Shown: piece after piece, positions 44,300-53,012 of the stretch
How positions within the stretch are numbered: position 1 is the stretch's first letter
How the letters are laid out: each line of letters begins with the position of its first letter
Source: Rhodococcus sp. ARC_M5
Lineage (GTDB): Bacteria > Actinomycetota > Actinomycetes > Mycobacteriales > Mycobacteriaceae
DNA length: 64,000 bases
Reading direction: 5' to 3'
Assembly: GCF_022810405.1 (NCBI RefSeq)
Contig: NZ_JALGQE010000003.1
Span: forward strand, 310,001 to 374,000
Notes under the pieces: generated by a model
The model's input: only the letters and a program-made list of their open reading frames with translations
Database searches by the model: none
Told to the model about the DNA's origin: nothing
Made by a program: the position numbers and the translations under genes

Positions 44300-45424
44300 A
44301 TGAGCACCGAAAGAATCGCCGACGCAATCAAATTCGCGTACTGGGTACCCAATGTCTCGGGAGGCCTGGTCACCAGCACCATCGAACAACGCACCGGCTG
44401 GGATTACGAATACAACAAGAAGCTGGCGCAGACGGCCGAGAACAACGGATTCGAGTACGCCCTGAGTCAGGTGCGCTACGAAGCGAGTTACGGGGCAGAG
44501 TTCCAGCACGAATCCACCAGCTTCTCGCTCGCGCTGCTGCTGGCCACCGAAAGGCTCAAAGTTATTGCGGCAGTGCATCCCGGGCTGTGGCAGCCGGCGG
44601 TCCTCGCCAAGCTCGGTGCCACGGCCGACCACCTCTCGAACGGTCGCTTCGCCGTCAATGTCGTCAGCGGATGGTTCAAGGACGAGTTCACTCACCTCGG
44701 TGAGCCGTGGCTCGAGCACGACGAAAGGTACCGTCGCAGTGCAGAATTCCTGCAGGTACTACGCAAGATCTGGACCGAGGACGACGTCGACTTCCGGGGC
44801 GACTTCTACCGGATCCACGACTTCACGCTCAAGCCCAAGCCCCTCAACACACCTGATCGACCCAATCCCGAACTGTTCCAAGGTGGCAATTCGTCTGCCG
44901 CACAGGAGAATGCCGGACGATACTCGGACTGGTACTTCAGCAACGGCAAGGATTTCGCCGGCGTCACCGAGCAACTCGACAATCTCCGTCGCGTCGCGCG
45001 CGATCACCAGCGCGAGGTCAAGTTCGGGCTCAACGGGTTCATCATCGCGCGCGATACCGAGAAGGAAGCCCGAGACACGCTGCGCGAAATCATCGAGAAG
45101 GCGAACAAGCCTGCCGTCGAAGGCTTCAAGGGGGCGGTGCAACAGGCGGGCAATTCGACGGGCGACAAGAAGGGAATGTGGGCCGACTCCACGTTCGAGG
45201 ACCTCGTGCAGTACAACGACGGCTTCAAGACCCAGTTGATCGGCACCCCGGAGCAGGTGGCCGAACGCATCGTCGCCTATCGGCGCCGCGGCGTCGACCT
45301 GATTCTCGGTGGGTTCCTTCACTTCCAGGAGGACATCGAATATTTCGGAGCCAGGGTGCTGCCGCTGGTTCGAGAGCTCGAAGCTGCCGAATCGAACGAC
45401 CAGCAGCTGGTCGCGTCCCACTGA
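44300..45424 (+). CDS. sfnG: Dimethylsulfone monooxygenase SfnG
   Basis: 374 residues, FMNH2-dependent luciferase-like monooxygenase. KFAYWVPNVSGGLVTSTIEQRTGWDYEYNKKLAQTAE, ALLLATERLKVIAAVHPGLWQPAVLAKLGATADHLSNGRFAVNVVSGWFKDEF and LFQGGNSSAAQENAGRYSDWYF match SfnG as I recall it. It converts dimethyl sulfone to methanesulfinate (and formaldehyde), the step that makes the sulfur available during sulfate starvation. Operon with the preceding DszC-like gene. M. tuberculosis has an unrelated-looking luciferase-like gene (Rv0953c) at the equivalent place. Confidence 0.88.
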   Translation: MSTERIADAIKFAYWVPNVSGGLVTSTIEQRTGWDYEYNKKLAQTAENNGFEYALSQVRYEASYGAEFQHESTSFSLALLLATERLKVIAAVHPGLWQPAVLAKLGATADHLSNGRFAVNVVSGWFKDEFTHLGEPWLEHDERYRRSAEFLQVLRKIWTEDDVDFRGDFYRIHDFTLKPKPLNTPDRPNPELFQGGNSSAAQENAGRYSDWYFSNGKDFAGVTEQLDNLRRVARDHQREVKFGLNGFIIARDTEKEARDTLREIIEKANKPAVEGFKGAVQQAGNSTGDKKGMWADSTFEDLVQYNDGFKTQLIGTPEQVAERIVAYRRRGVDLILGGFLHFQEDIEYFGARVLPLVRELEAAESNDQQLVASH

Positions 45425-45517
45425 CCTGGAGTTCCTCGAGCGGTCGGGTCCGTGCAGTAGCGTGAGTTCTCGGACCCGACCGACCTGGGTACGTCACTAT
45501 CAGGATGAGGAGACGCG

Positions 45518-46687
45518 ATGACCTACTCGCCCGGCAGCCCTGAAAACGGGGGCTCCAACTCTGGTGGCTACGGCGGAGGTGGACCGTCCTACGGCCCGTC
45601 GTCCTCGCCCAATCAGCCGTCACCCAATCCCCAAGGTCATCCGGGTCAGAACCAGACGTTTCATCAGCCGTCGGTGTCCAATCCCTTCGGCCCGCCGGTC
45701 CCCGGAACGTCGGCACCGGTGAATCCTGCGCCACAGCCGAAGTCGAGCGGGTCGGGGCTGTCGAATCTGCCGAAGATCCTCACCTTCGTCATTCTCGGGC
45801 TCGGCATAGTGAACTTCCTGCTCGGATTGCTGGACCTCGTCACCGCCGAGGTCACCTCGTCCCAGGAGCTGCCGAGCAGCATTCAGACCTCGTTCAGCAC
45901 CACGTTCTTCGCCTCCGGTGGAAGCGCGGTGTCGGTTGCACTGTTGCTGGCGGCGGGCTTGATCGCAGGAGCGTCGTTGCTGCAGAAGGACACGAAGAAT
46001 CAGGGCGTGGTGGCCGCGCTGGCGATCACCGGCTTCCTGGTGTTGGCATTCCAGTCGTTGAGTCTGCCGAGCGCCGAGGGCAACGAGTTCGCCAGCACCT
46101 CCAGTTCGCTCGGCATCGGCGCGATCCTGGTGCTCGTTCTCGGCTTCGTCCAGGCAGCTGCCGCGGTCGCAGCTCTGCTGCTCGGTGCGGGCATCGTCAA
46201 GGCCCCGGTCCCCAAGCCTGCAGGCTTCGGCGGCCAGAACCAGAACCAGCAGCCCGGATTCGGCCAGCCGAACCCGTACAACGCGCCGACGACGTCGTTC
46301 GGTGGACCGTCGCAGTCGCAGGCATACGGCAATCCGCCGTCGTACGGACAGCCTCAGGGAACGTCGTCGAACTTCGGTCAAGCACCGAGCGGACAGTCGT
46401 CGGGGCAGCATTCCTACAACCCGGGTGGCCAGCCGTCGTACGGACAGTCCGCCCCCAACCCGTCTCCGCAGGGCGGCTACGCGCCGCCGCCGTACACCGG
46501 TCCGAGCGGACCTACCGCCGGGCAGGCGTACCCACCGAACCAGTACCAGTACGGGCAGCCGTCCGGATACGGTCAGCCCCCGGCGAAGTCGGACGAGCCG
46601 GAATCGGGCGATCAGTCGACGCCGTACGGCGCGCCCACGCAGTCGTTCGGTGCCACTCCCGCCGAGGACGAGAAGAAGCGCGACTGA
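45518..46687 (+). CDS. DUF5336 / 34-kDa antigen-like membrane protein
   Basis: 389 residues. An N-terminal Gly/Pro/Ser/Gln-rich tail (1-85) leads into four hydrophobic segments (about 88-110, 127-148, 158-180, 195-225) and a long Gln/Pro/Gly/Tyr-rich C-terminal tail with repeated SYGQ/YGQP units. This matches the mycobacterial 34-kDa antigenic protein (Rv0954), which is implicated in septum and envelope functions. It begins with GTG-free ATG after AGGATGAGGAG. A hairpin at 46709 follows it. Rv0955 and purN homologues lie downstream in the same order as in M. tuberculosis. Confidence 0.85.
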   Translation: MTYSPGSPENGGSNSGGYGGGGPSYGPSSSPNQPSPNPQGHPGQNQTFHQPSVSNPFGPPVPGTSAPVNPAPQPKSSGSGLSNLPKILTFVILGLGIVNFLLGLLDLVTAEVTSSQELPSSIQTSFSTTFFASGGSAVSVALLLAAGLIAGASLLQKDTKNQGVVAALAITGFLVLAFQSLSLPSAEGNEFASTSSSLGIGAILVLVLGFVQAAAAVAALLLGAGIVKAPVPKPAGFGGQNQNQQPGFGQPNPYNAPTTSFGGPSQSQAYGNPPSYGQPQGTSSNFGQAPSGQSSGQHSYNPGGQPSYGQSAPNPSPQGGYAPPPYTGPSGPTAGQAYPPNQYQYGQPSGYGQPPAKSDEPESGDQSTPYGAPTQSFGATPAEDEKKRD

Positions 46688-46708
46688 TTTCACGTCCCTC
46701 CAGGACCC

Positions 46709-46741
46709 CTTCGCGGCGCGCCTGACCGGTGCGCCGCGAAG
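46709..46741. terminator. GC-rich hairpin after DUF5336 gene
   Basis: CTTCGCGGCGC (46709-46719) and GCGCCGCGAAG (46731-46741), perfect 11-bp arms with an 11-nt loop. No T-run. It ends 20 bp before the ATG of the next gene, so it might equally affect that gene's leader. Confidence 0.7.
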
Positions 46742-46761
46742 ATGATGCGAGTCTCGTTGCG

Positions 46762-48210
46762 ATGAGCGATCTATTGAACCGAGAGACGCGACGCGCGGCC
46801 GCGCGGACTCCCAGTACCGGGCCGACGCCCGATCAGTCGCGTGTGCTCGCCGGGGTGGCGTTCAAGACTTCCGGACTGGTCGTGGTGATCGCAACGACGC
46901 TTGCTCTGGTCACCCTCGTCTCGGTCAACAGTGATCTGACCGGGACCCTCGGGGCGATCGCCGGGTCGTGGTTCGCGGTGCACCTCGTACCTCTGAGCAT
47001 CGGCGGTACATCCCTCGGTGTCGCACCGCTCCTGCCGGCGCTGATCGTCGGCTGGTCCGTGGCGCGCACCGTTCACCGCGCAGTCGACATCGACACCGAC
47101 GGCCGGATGGTGCGGTGGGTGTTCGCCGCCTCGTTGGCCGGTCCAGTCGCCGTGACCGCCATCGCCCTGGCCGTTGCACAGGATGCGTCCACCGTGATCG
47201 GACTGTCCAGCCCCAACGCACTCGTCGCCTTCTCGTGGGTCGCAGGCGTGCACGCGGCCGCGTCGGGAACGGGTCTGCTGCTCGCGCGCTGGGACTCCGT
47301 GGTGATCCGCCGCGGGCTTCCGGAGTGGGTTCGCGCACTCGTCGCACCGTTCGTTCGCGCGATCTCGATGTTCGCCGCCGGCGGCGCGGCCGTCGTACTG
47401 ATCGCCCTGCTCGTCTCGTGGGAGACCGCAGGAGCGCTGGTCGAGAGCGGACGCGATGTCGTCGGCATGCTCGGCCTAACAGTGCTGTCGGTGCTCTATC
47501 TCCCCAACGTCCTCATCGGTGCTCTCGCCGTGGCCACCGGTTCCACCGCCGGATTCGGCGACGTTTCGGTCAGCCTCTTCTCGACGACGGGAGGGCCGCT
47601 TCCGCCACTGCCGATCCTGGCCGTCCTCCCCGAAGGATCCGCGCAGACCATCTGGATCGTCATGCTGGTCGTCCCGATCGGTGTCGGGCTGTTGCTCGGC
47701 CGCGACTGCGCGATTCGCAGCGCCGACATCCAGGTCGCCGTGTCCTCGGTGTGGGTCGTGGCCGCCGCCACCGGAGTGCTCGCCGCGCTGTTCGGCTATG
47801 CCGCAGGCGGCAACCTGGGCACGTTCGGAACCGTCGAGGTGACCGAGTGGAGCTTCGGGTTGCTGACGTTCGCGTGGCTCGGTGTTGTCGGCTCGGCCTC
47901 GGCCGCCGTCACCGTGTGGCGTCGAGCAGAACCCGAGCCGATCCAGGACGAGCCGATCGAGAGCGAGCCCGTTGCCGCTTCGATACCAACGGCCGAGTTG
48001 GCGATCGAGGCCGCTCCCGACGAGCCTGCGGACGTCGAGCCGGTCGAGGAAGTGGCCGAGGAGGTCGTCGAGGCGGAGGTCGTGAACGACGTCCCGGCCG
48101 AGATGCCCCCGGCCGAAGAACCGGAGGCGACCGTCCAGACCGTTGCCGACGAACCGTTGGACGCCGAGGTCGTCGCTCCTCCCACGGACCAGGACGGACC
48201 TGCCCGGTAG
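46762..48210 (+). CDS. DUF6350 multi-pass membrane protein
   Basis: 482 residues. About ten to twelve hydrophobic segments (from VIATTLALVTLVSV to AWLGVVGSASAAVTVW) are followed by a roughly 90-residue acidic, Glu/Pro/Val-rich C-terminal tail. Position between the 34-kDa-antigen-like gene and purN matches M. tuberculosis Rv0955, a family of unknown function sometimes linked to cell-envelope integrity. The ATG at 46762 is chosen over a GTG at 46729 that lies inside the hairpin. Confidence 0.82.
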   Translation: MSDLLNRETRRAAARTPSTGPTPDQSRVLAGVAFKTSGLVVVIATTLALVTLVSVNSDLTGTLGAIAGSWFAVHLVPLSIGGTSLGVAPLLPALIVGWSVARTVHRAVDIDTDGRMVRWVFAASLAGPVAVTAIALAVAQDASTVIGLSSPNALVAFSWVAGVHAAASGTGLLLARWDSVVIRRGLPEWVRALVAPFVRAISMFAAGGAAVVLIALLVSWETAGALVESGRDVVGMLGLTVLSVLYLPNVLIGALAVATGSTAGFGDVSVSLFSTTGGPLPPLPILAVLPEGSAQTIWIVMLVVPIGVGLLLGRDCAIRSADIQVAVSSVWVVAAATGVLAALFGYAAGGNLGTFGTVEVTEWSFGLLTFAWLGVVGSASAAVTVWRRAEPEPIQDEPIESEPVAASIPTAELAIEAAPDEPADVEPVEEVAEEVVEAEVVNDVPAEMPPAEEPEATVQTVADEPLDAEVVAPPTDQDGPAR

Positions 48211-48281
48211 GTGTGCGGGGCGCAGAGACTAGGCTTTCCGCTGGCTCGAACGATCCGCCTCGATATTTCAGGAGTAGTGCG

Positions 48282-48905
48282 CTGACTGCCTTGCGTGAGA
48301 CACCCGCGCGGGTCGTCGTCCTCGCATCGGGGACCGGCTCGCTCCTGCAGTCGCTCATCGCCGCGACTGCCACCGAGAACTATCCCGCGAGCATCGTCGC
48401 CGTCGGAGTCGACCGCGATTGCGACGCTGCCCGCCGTGCGGACGAGGCCGGGTTACCGAACTTCCGAATCGGGCTGAAGGACTACGCCGATCGGGCCCGG
48501 TGGGACATCGCACTCACCGATGCCGTCCTGGGTCACGAACCCGATCTGATCGTCACCGCCGGTTTCATGAAGATTCTCGGGTCCCGGTTTCTCGATGCTT
48601 TCGCCGGACGCATCATCAACACTCATCCTGCTCTGCTGCCGTCGTTCCCCGGTGCCCATGCCGTGCGGGATGCACTCGACCACGGCGTCAAACTGACCGG
48701 TTCGACGGTGCACTTGGTCGATTCCGGCGTCGACACCGGCCCGATCCTGGCGCAGGAAGCCGTACCGGTTCTGGACGGCGACGACGAAGCCGCGTTGCAC
48801 GAACGCATCAAGATCGTGGAGCGACGGTTGCTGGTCGACGTGATCGCAGCCGTGGTCGCCACAGGTGTCACCTCCGATGGACGAAAGGCTCAGATAATCC
48901 GATGA
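48282..48905 (+). CDS. purN: Phosphoribosylglycinamide formyltransferase PurN
   Basis: About 207 residues. It transfers formyl from N10-formyl-THF to GAR in purine synthesis. [17 protein letters not shown] (substrate phosphate loop), [45 protein letters not shown] (catalytic Asn-His), [16 protein letters not shown]. There is no ATG or GTG at the expected start: AGGAG at 48270-48274 points to a CTG at 48282, while a TTG at 48291 is badly spaced. Stop overlaps the purH ATG by 4 bp. Confidence 0.93.
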   Translation: MTALRETPARVVVLASGTGSLLQSLIAATATENYPASIVAVGVDRDCDAARRADEAGLPNFRIGLKDYADRARWDIALTDAVLGHEPDLIVTAGFMKILGSRFLDAFAGRIINTHPALLPSFPGAHAVRDALDHGVKLTGSTVHLVDSGVDTGPILAQEAVPVLDGDDEAALHERIKIVERRLLVDVIAAVVATGVTSDGRKAQIIR

Positions 48906-50458
48906 GTGAACGTAAAGCAGTGCGCCGCGCGCTGGTCAGCGTCTACGACAAGACCGGACTGATCGAACTGGCGACAGGCTTGCACAGCGCAGGCGTCGCT
49001 CTGGTGTCCACCGGTTCGACGGCGAGCAAGATCGCCGACGCCGGAATTCCGGTCACCAAGGTCGAAGACCTCACCGGATTCCCCGAGACGCTGGAGGGAC
49101 GCGTCAAGACGCTGCATCCTCGCGTCCATGCCGGCGTGCTCGCCGATACCCGCAAGCCCGAACATCTTGCCCAGCTCGAGGAGTTGGGCATCGAGGCGTT
49201 CGAGCTCGTCGTGGTGAACCTGTATCCGTTCACCGAGACCGTGGCCAGTGGGGCGACGCCCGACGAATGCGTCGAACAGATAGACATCGGTGGCCCGTCG
49301 ATGGTGCGCGCCGCAGCCAAGAACCACCCGTCGGTGGCGGTCGTCGTCGACCCGGCCCGCTACGAGGACGTACTCACGGCCGTCGCCGGTGGCGGATTCA
49401 CCCTCGCGGAGCGCACATCACTTGCGGCACAGGCTTTTCAACACACGGCCGCCTACGACGTCGCGGTGGCGTCGTGGATGAGCAGTGTGCTGACCCCCGA
49501 CACCGAGACGGTGTTCCCGGAATGGATCGGCGGCACCTGGGACCGGTCGGCCGTGCTCCGTTACGGTGAGAACCCGCACCAGAAGGCTGCCCTGTACGTC
49601 GACTCCTCCGCTGCGGCAGGCATCGCGCAGGCCGAGCAGTTGCACGGTAAAGAGATGTCGTACAACAACTTCACTGATTCCGACGCGGCCTGGCGTGCGG
49701 CGTTCGATCACGCCGAGCCCACCGTTGCCATCATCAAGCACGCCAATCCTTGTGGCATCGCAATCGGCAAGGACATCGCCGAGGCGCACCGCAAGGCCCA
49801 CGCCTGCGATCCGGTGAGTGCGTACGGTGGTGTGATCGCCGCCAACCGTGAGGTCACCGTCGAGATGGCCGAGCAGGTAGCCGAGATCTTCACCGAGGTC
49901 ATCATCGCGCCGTCCTATGCAGACGGCGCACTCGGAGTGTTGAAGCGCAAGAAGAACATTCGCGTCCTGCTTGCGGTCGCACCGCCCACCTCGGGCGTCG
50001 AACTCAAGCCCGTCTCCGGCGGGGCACTGCTGCAGCAACGGGACGTGCTGGACGCGGACGGCGACAACCCGGCCAACTGGACCCTCGCAGCGGGAGAGCC
50101 GGTTGACGAGGCGACCCTGAAAGATCTCGAATTCGCTTGGCGTGCAGGCAGGGCCGTGAAGTCCAACGCGATCCTGCTCGCCCACGACGGTGCGTCGGTC
50201 GGCGTCGGAATGGGCCAGGTCAATCGCGTCGACGCTGCCCACCTCGCCGTGCAGCGAGCCGGGGATCGCGTCGTCGGTTCGGTCGCGTCCTCGGATGCGT
50301 TCTTCCCCTTCCCCGACGGTCTGCAGGTGCTGATGAGCGCAGGCGTCAAAGCTGTTGTGCAACCAGGTGGTTCGGTTCGCGACAACGAGGTGATCGCCGC
50401 AGCACAGGATGCGGGAGTGTCGCTGTATCTGACGGGTTCGCGGCACTTCGCTCACTAG
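48902..50458 (+). CDS. purH: Bifunctional AICAR transformylase/IMP cyclohydrolase PurH
   Basis: 518 residues. The N-terminal IMP cyclohydrolase domain has [31 protein letters not shown] and [15 protein letters not shown]. The C-terminal transformylase domain has [44 protein letters not shown] and the catalytic Lys-His in that motif. It catalyses the last two steps of IMP synthesis. Translationally coupled to purN (ATGA overlap). Palindrome C begins 8 bp after its stop and could terminate the operon. Confidence 0.97.
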   Translation: MSERKAVRRALVSVYDKTGLIELATGLHSAGVALVSTGSTASKIADAGIPVTKVEDLTGFPETLEGRVKTLHPRVHAGVLADTRKPEHLAQLEELGIEAFELVVVNLYPFTETVASGATPDECVEQIDIGGPSMVRAAAKNHPSVAVVVDPARYEDVLTAVAGGGFTLAERTSLAAQAFQHTAAYDVAVASWMSSVLTPDTETVFPEWIGGTWDRSAVLRYGENPHQKAALYVDSSAAAGIAQAEQLHGKEMSYNNFTDSDAAWRAAFDHAEPTVAIIKHANPCGIAIGKDIAEAHRKAHACDPVSAYGGVIAANREVTVEMAEQVAEIFTEVIIAPSYADGALGVLKRKKNIRVLLAVAPPTSGVELKPVSGGALLQQRDVLDADGDNPANWTLAAGEPVDEATLKDLEFAWRAGRAVKSNAILLAHDGASVGVGMGQVNRVDAAHLAVQRAGDRVVGSVASSDAFFPFPDGLQVLMSAGVKAVVQPGGSVRDNEVIAAAQDAGVSLYLTGSRHFAH

Positions 50459-50466
50459 CCTGTGAC

Positions 50467-50526
50467 GCCGAACTCGAAGTTATGGATGGATTTCCGGCGA
50501 AATCCGTCCATAACTTCGAGTTCGGC
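50467..50526. repeat. Palindrome C, 3' flank of AbiEi-DUF559 cassette 2
   Basis: A 60-nt inverted repeat. The left arm begins GCCGAACTCGAAGTTATGGA and continues T-GGATTT. The right arm AAATCC-G-TCCATAACTTCGAGTTCGGC mirrors it: 26 Watson-Crick pairs plus one T-G, around a CCGGCG loop. It touches the stop codon of the cassette gene (50526-50528) and lies 8 bp after the purH stop. The copy at 51510 has the same arm sequence. Confidence 0.95.
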
Positions 50527-51389
50527 TAGACCTTCGCCCCGGCGGCACGCAGTGCGTCGCGAACTCGGGCCGAAACGCCCCACGGATCGGTGCGCAATTG
50601 CATAGCGCTCACCCGGATCACCGTCCAGCCGAGTGATTCGAGAAGGTGTTGGCGCTCGATGTCCCAGGCCCGTTGCCTCTCGTCCGACCAGTGCTGCTCG
50701 CCGTCGTACTCCACCGCCACCTTCCAGCGTGCCCAGCCGATGTCGATGCGGGCGAACACCCTCCCGTCCGGACCCACCACCTCGATCTGCGTTTGCGGGC
50801 GAGGTAGTCCTGCGTTCAGGAGGGCCAGTCTTGTGCGGGTCTCCTGCGGAGATTCCGCACCTGCGTCGACCACGGCGAGTACGGCTCTCAGCTGAACTAT
50901 GCCGCGAGCACCTCGATGGTTCTCTGCGAGCCGGGCGATGTCGTGAACGCCGACTCCGGTGGCGCGGACGAGTGCATCGAGTCGTGCGACGGCGGTTCCG
51001 AACGGCCTACGTCGACCGAGGTCGTATGCAGTGCGTGCCGCTGTGGTGACTGCCAAGCCGTCGGCAGTCTCGACTTCTTCGGGTAGCAGCTCGTCGAAAC
51101 CGATGCGCAGGCCGTCGAACTTCCTACGATGCTCCGCCCACAGGAGTTCGGCGTCGTCATCGCCGGAGATCCACTTCGATCCGTGGAGTGCGGCAGCACT
51201 CAGGCCGGACACGACGGCGTTCCCATGTGAGTACAGCCAGGCTGCCCGCGCTCGGGTCGGTGCGTCCAGCTCGCTGTCCGGATCGATGTAGACGTCGCGA
51301 TAGATCCTTCGGAAGTGGCCTCTGAGCTGCTGTCGGGTCACCAGACCGTTCACCAGTGCTTCGGATCCGACGAACGGTGCGCTGTCCAT
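50526..51389 (-). CDS. AbiEi-like wHTH / DUF559 nuclease-domain protein (cassette 2)
   Basis: 287 residues. N-terminal AbiEi-like winged-helix region (LVNGLVTRQQLRGHFRRIYRDVYIDP) and middle domain (VVSGLSAAALHGSKW, AVTTAARTAYDLGRRRPF) lead to a C-terminal DUF559 domain. That domain has E183 in ESPQETRTRL, D216 in ARIDIGWARW, E227-Y-D229-G in VAVEYDGEQHW, and HLLESLGWTVIRV. It has the same domain order as the gene at 29679-30647 but low sequence identity. The frame stays open for 1.9 kb upstream, but that is antisense to moxR; the ATG at 51389 begins the family. No toxin partner is adjacent. It is flanked by palindromes C and D. Function is unknown; nuclease activity is inferred from the motif. 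Confidence 0.82.
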   Translation of the reverse strand: MDSAPFVGSEALVNGLVTRQQLRGHFRRIYRDVYIDPDSELDAPTRARAAWLYSHGNAVVSGLSAAALHGSKWISGDDDAELLWAEHRRKFDGLRIGFDELLPEEVETADGLAVTTAARTAYDLGRRRPFGTAVARLDALVRATGVGVHDIARLAENHRGARGIVQLRAVLAVVDAGAESPQETRTRLALLNAGLPRPQTQIEVVGPDGRVFARIDIGWARWKVAVEYDGEQHWSDERQRAWDIERQHLLESLGWTVIRVSAMQLRTDPWGVSARVRDALRAAGAKV

Positions 51390-51509
51390 CCACGCACTGT
51401 GGCATCGAACTCGCTCGGAAAGCGGTTCGAGCGCTGGCTGTGGATGAAGAAAATAGTTGTCCACAGTTACGTGGATGTGATCGAACTTCCGCCGAAGTGT
51501 GCATCGGCT

Positions 51510-51569
51510 GCCGAACTCGAAGTTATGGACGGAATTTGCCCGAATTTCGTCCATAACTTCGAACTCGGC
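51510..51569. repeat. Palindrome D, 5' flank of AbiEi-DUF559 cassette 2
   Basis: A 60-nt inverted repeat. The left arm starts GCCGAACTCGAAGTTATGGA then CGGAATT, and a TGCCCG loop is followed by AATTTCG-TCCATAACTTCGAACTCGGC. The left 20 bases are identical to palindrome C. The T-G pair of C is a C-G pair here, GGATTT/AAATCC becomes GGAATT/AATTTC, and two arm positions near the outer end are mismatched. It lies 120 bp upstream of the cassette gene start and 57 bp before moxR. Confidence 0.95.
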
Positions 51570-51626
51570 GGAACTACAACGGAGCACTCGATGGCAGCAA
51601 TTGCCAAACGCTCGTAGCGTGGAGAA

Positions 51627-53012
51627 GTGACCTCTACCAAACCTGGCATCTCCACTCTCGGCGAACTCAAGGCATCCGGACATCGGCAGCGGTCGATCAA
51701 GGAAGAGTTGCGGGAAAATCTTCTGAAGGCATTGCGCGACGGCACGGATCCGTGGCCGGGGATCGTCGGTTTCGGCGGCACCGTGTTGCCACAGTTCGAG
51801 CGCGCGATTCTGGCCGGTCACGACGTGGTGCTGCTCGGCGAGCGTGGTCAGGGCAAGACGCGTCTGTTGCGCACCCTGAATCTGCTGCTCGACGAGTGGG
51901 TGCCGGTGATCGCCGGAGCCGAACTCGGTGAGCATCCCTACGAGCCCATCACCCCCGCGAGCATCAGGAAAGCCAAAGAACTCGGCGACGATCTGCCGGT
52001 CGAGTGGCGGCACCGCAGCGAGCGGTACGCCGAGAAGCTCGCGACCCCGGATACGTCGGTGGCGGACCTTGTGGGCGACGTCGACCCGGTGAAGGTGGCC
52101 GAGGGCCGCAGCCTCGGTGACCCGGAGACCATTCACTTCGGTCTGGTTCCCCGCAGTCACCGCGGCATCGTGGCGATCAACGAGCTGCCCGACCTCGCCG
52201 AGCGCATCCAGGTGTCGCTGCTCAACGTCATGGAGGAGCGCGATATCCAGGTTCGCGGCTACACCCTGCGGCTGCCGCTCGACGTGATGCTCGTGGCGAG
52301 CGCGAACCCCGAGGACTACACCAATCGCGGACGCATCATCACTCCGCTCAAGGACCGTTTCGGCGCGGAGATCAGGACGCACTACCCCCTCGAACTCGAC
52401 GCCGAGGTGGCAGTCATCGACCAGGAAGCGGAGCTGCAGGCGACGGTTCCCACTTATCTGCTCGAGGTGCTGGCGCGATTCACCCGATTGCTGCGCGAGT
52501 CGCCGTCGGTCGATCAGCGCTCCGGCGTCTCCGCTCGGTTCGCGATCGCTGCGGCCGAAACCATCGCTGCCGCAGCCGTTCACCGGGCCGCGATTCTCGG
52601 AGAGGCAGAGCCCGTGGCCCGGCCTGTCGACCTCGGGACCATCATCGAGGTGTTGCGCGGCAAGGTCGAATTCGAGTCGGGTGAGGAAGGCCGCGAAATC
52701 GAGGTCCTCGAGCACATGCTGCGCCGCGCGACCGCCGATACCGTGCGTGCTCACCTCGGCGGCATCAACCTCGCCGCTCTGGTGACGGCCATCGAGACGG
52801 GCGAACCGATCGTCACCGGCGACCGCATCACCGCCAAGGCGCTGCTCGACGAGCTGCCCGACGTCGAGGTGATCGGCGACATCCACGAGCGTCTGAACGC
52901 TACGTCGGACGGCGAGAAGGCAGCTGCCGTCGAACTCGCTCTCGAAGGTCTGTATCTGGCGCGTCGCATTTCCAAGGATCCCGACGACGACGGTCAGACG
53001 GTGTACAGCTGA
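51627..53012 (+). CDS. MoxR-like AAA+ ATPase (magnesium-chelatase family)
   Basis: 461 residues. Walker A LLGERGQGKTRLL, Walker B region GIVAINELPDL (Asn-Glu in place of the usual Asp-Glu), sensor I LVASANPEDYTNRGRII and arginine finger region KDRFGAEIRTHYPLEL. MoxR ATPases act as chaperones that insert cofactors or remodel partner proteins together with a VWA protein, here the next gene, whose ATG overlaps this stop by 1 bp. The start is a GTG. Counterpart of Rv0958. Confidence 0.92.
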   Translation: MTSTKPGISTLGELKASGHRQRSIKEELRENLLKALRDGTDPWPGIVGFGGTVLPQFERAILAGHDVVLLGERGQGKTRLLRTLNLLLDEWVPVIAGAELGEHPYEPITPASIRKAKELGDDLPVEWRHRSERYAEKLATPDTSVADLVGDVDPVKVAEGRSLGDPETIHFGLVPRSHRGIVAINELPDLAERIQVSLLNVMEERDIQVRGYTLRLPLDVMLVASANPEDYTNRGRIITPLKDRFGAEIRTHYPLELDAEVAVIDQEAELQATVPTYLLEVLARFTRLLRESPSVDQRSGVSARFAIAAAETIAAAAVHRAAILGEAEPVARPVDLGTIIEVLRGKVEFESGEEGREIEVLEHMLRRATADTVRAHLGGINLAALVTAIETGEPIVTGDRITAKALLDELPDVEVIGDIHERLNATSDGEKAAAVELALEGLYLARRISKDPDDDGQTVYS

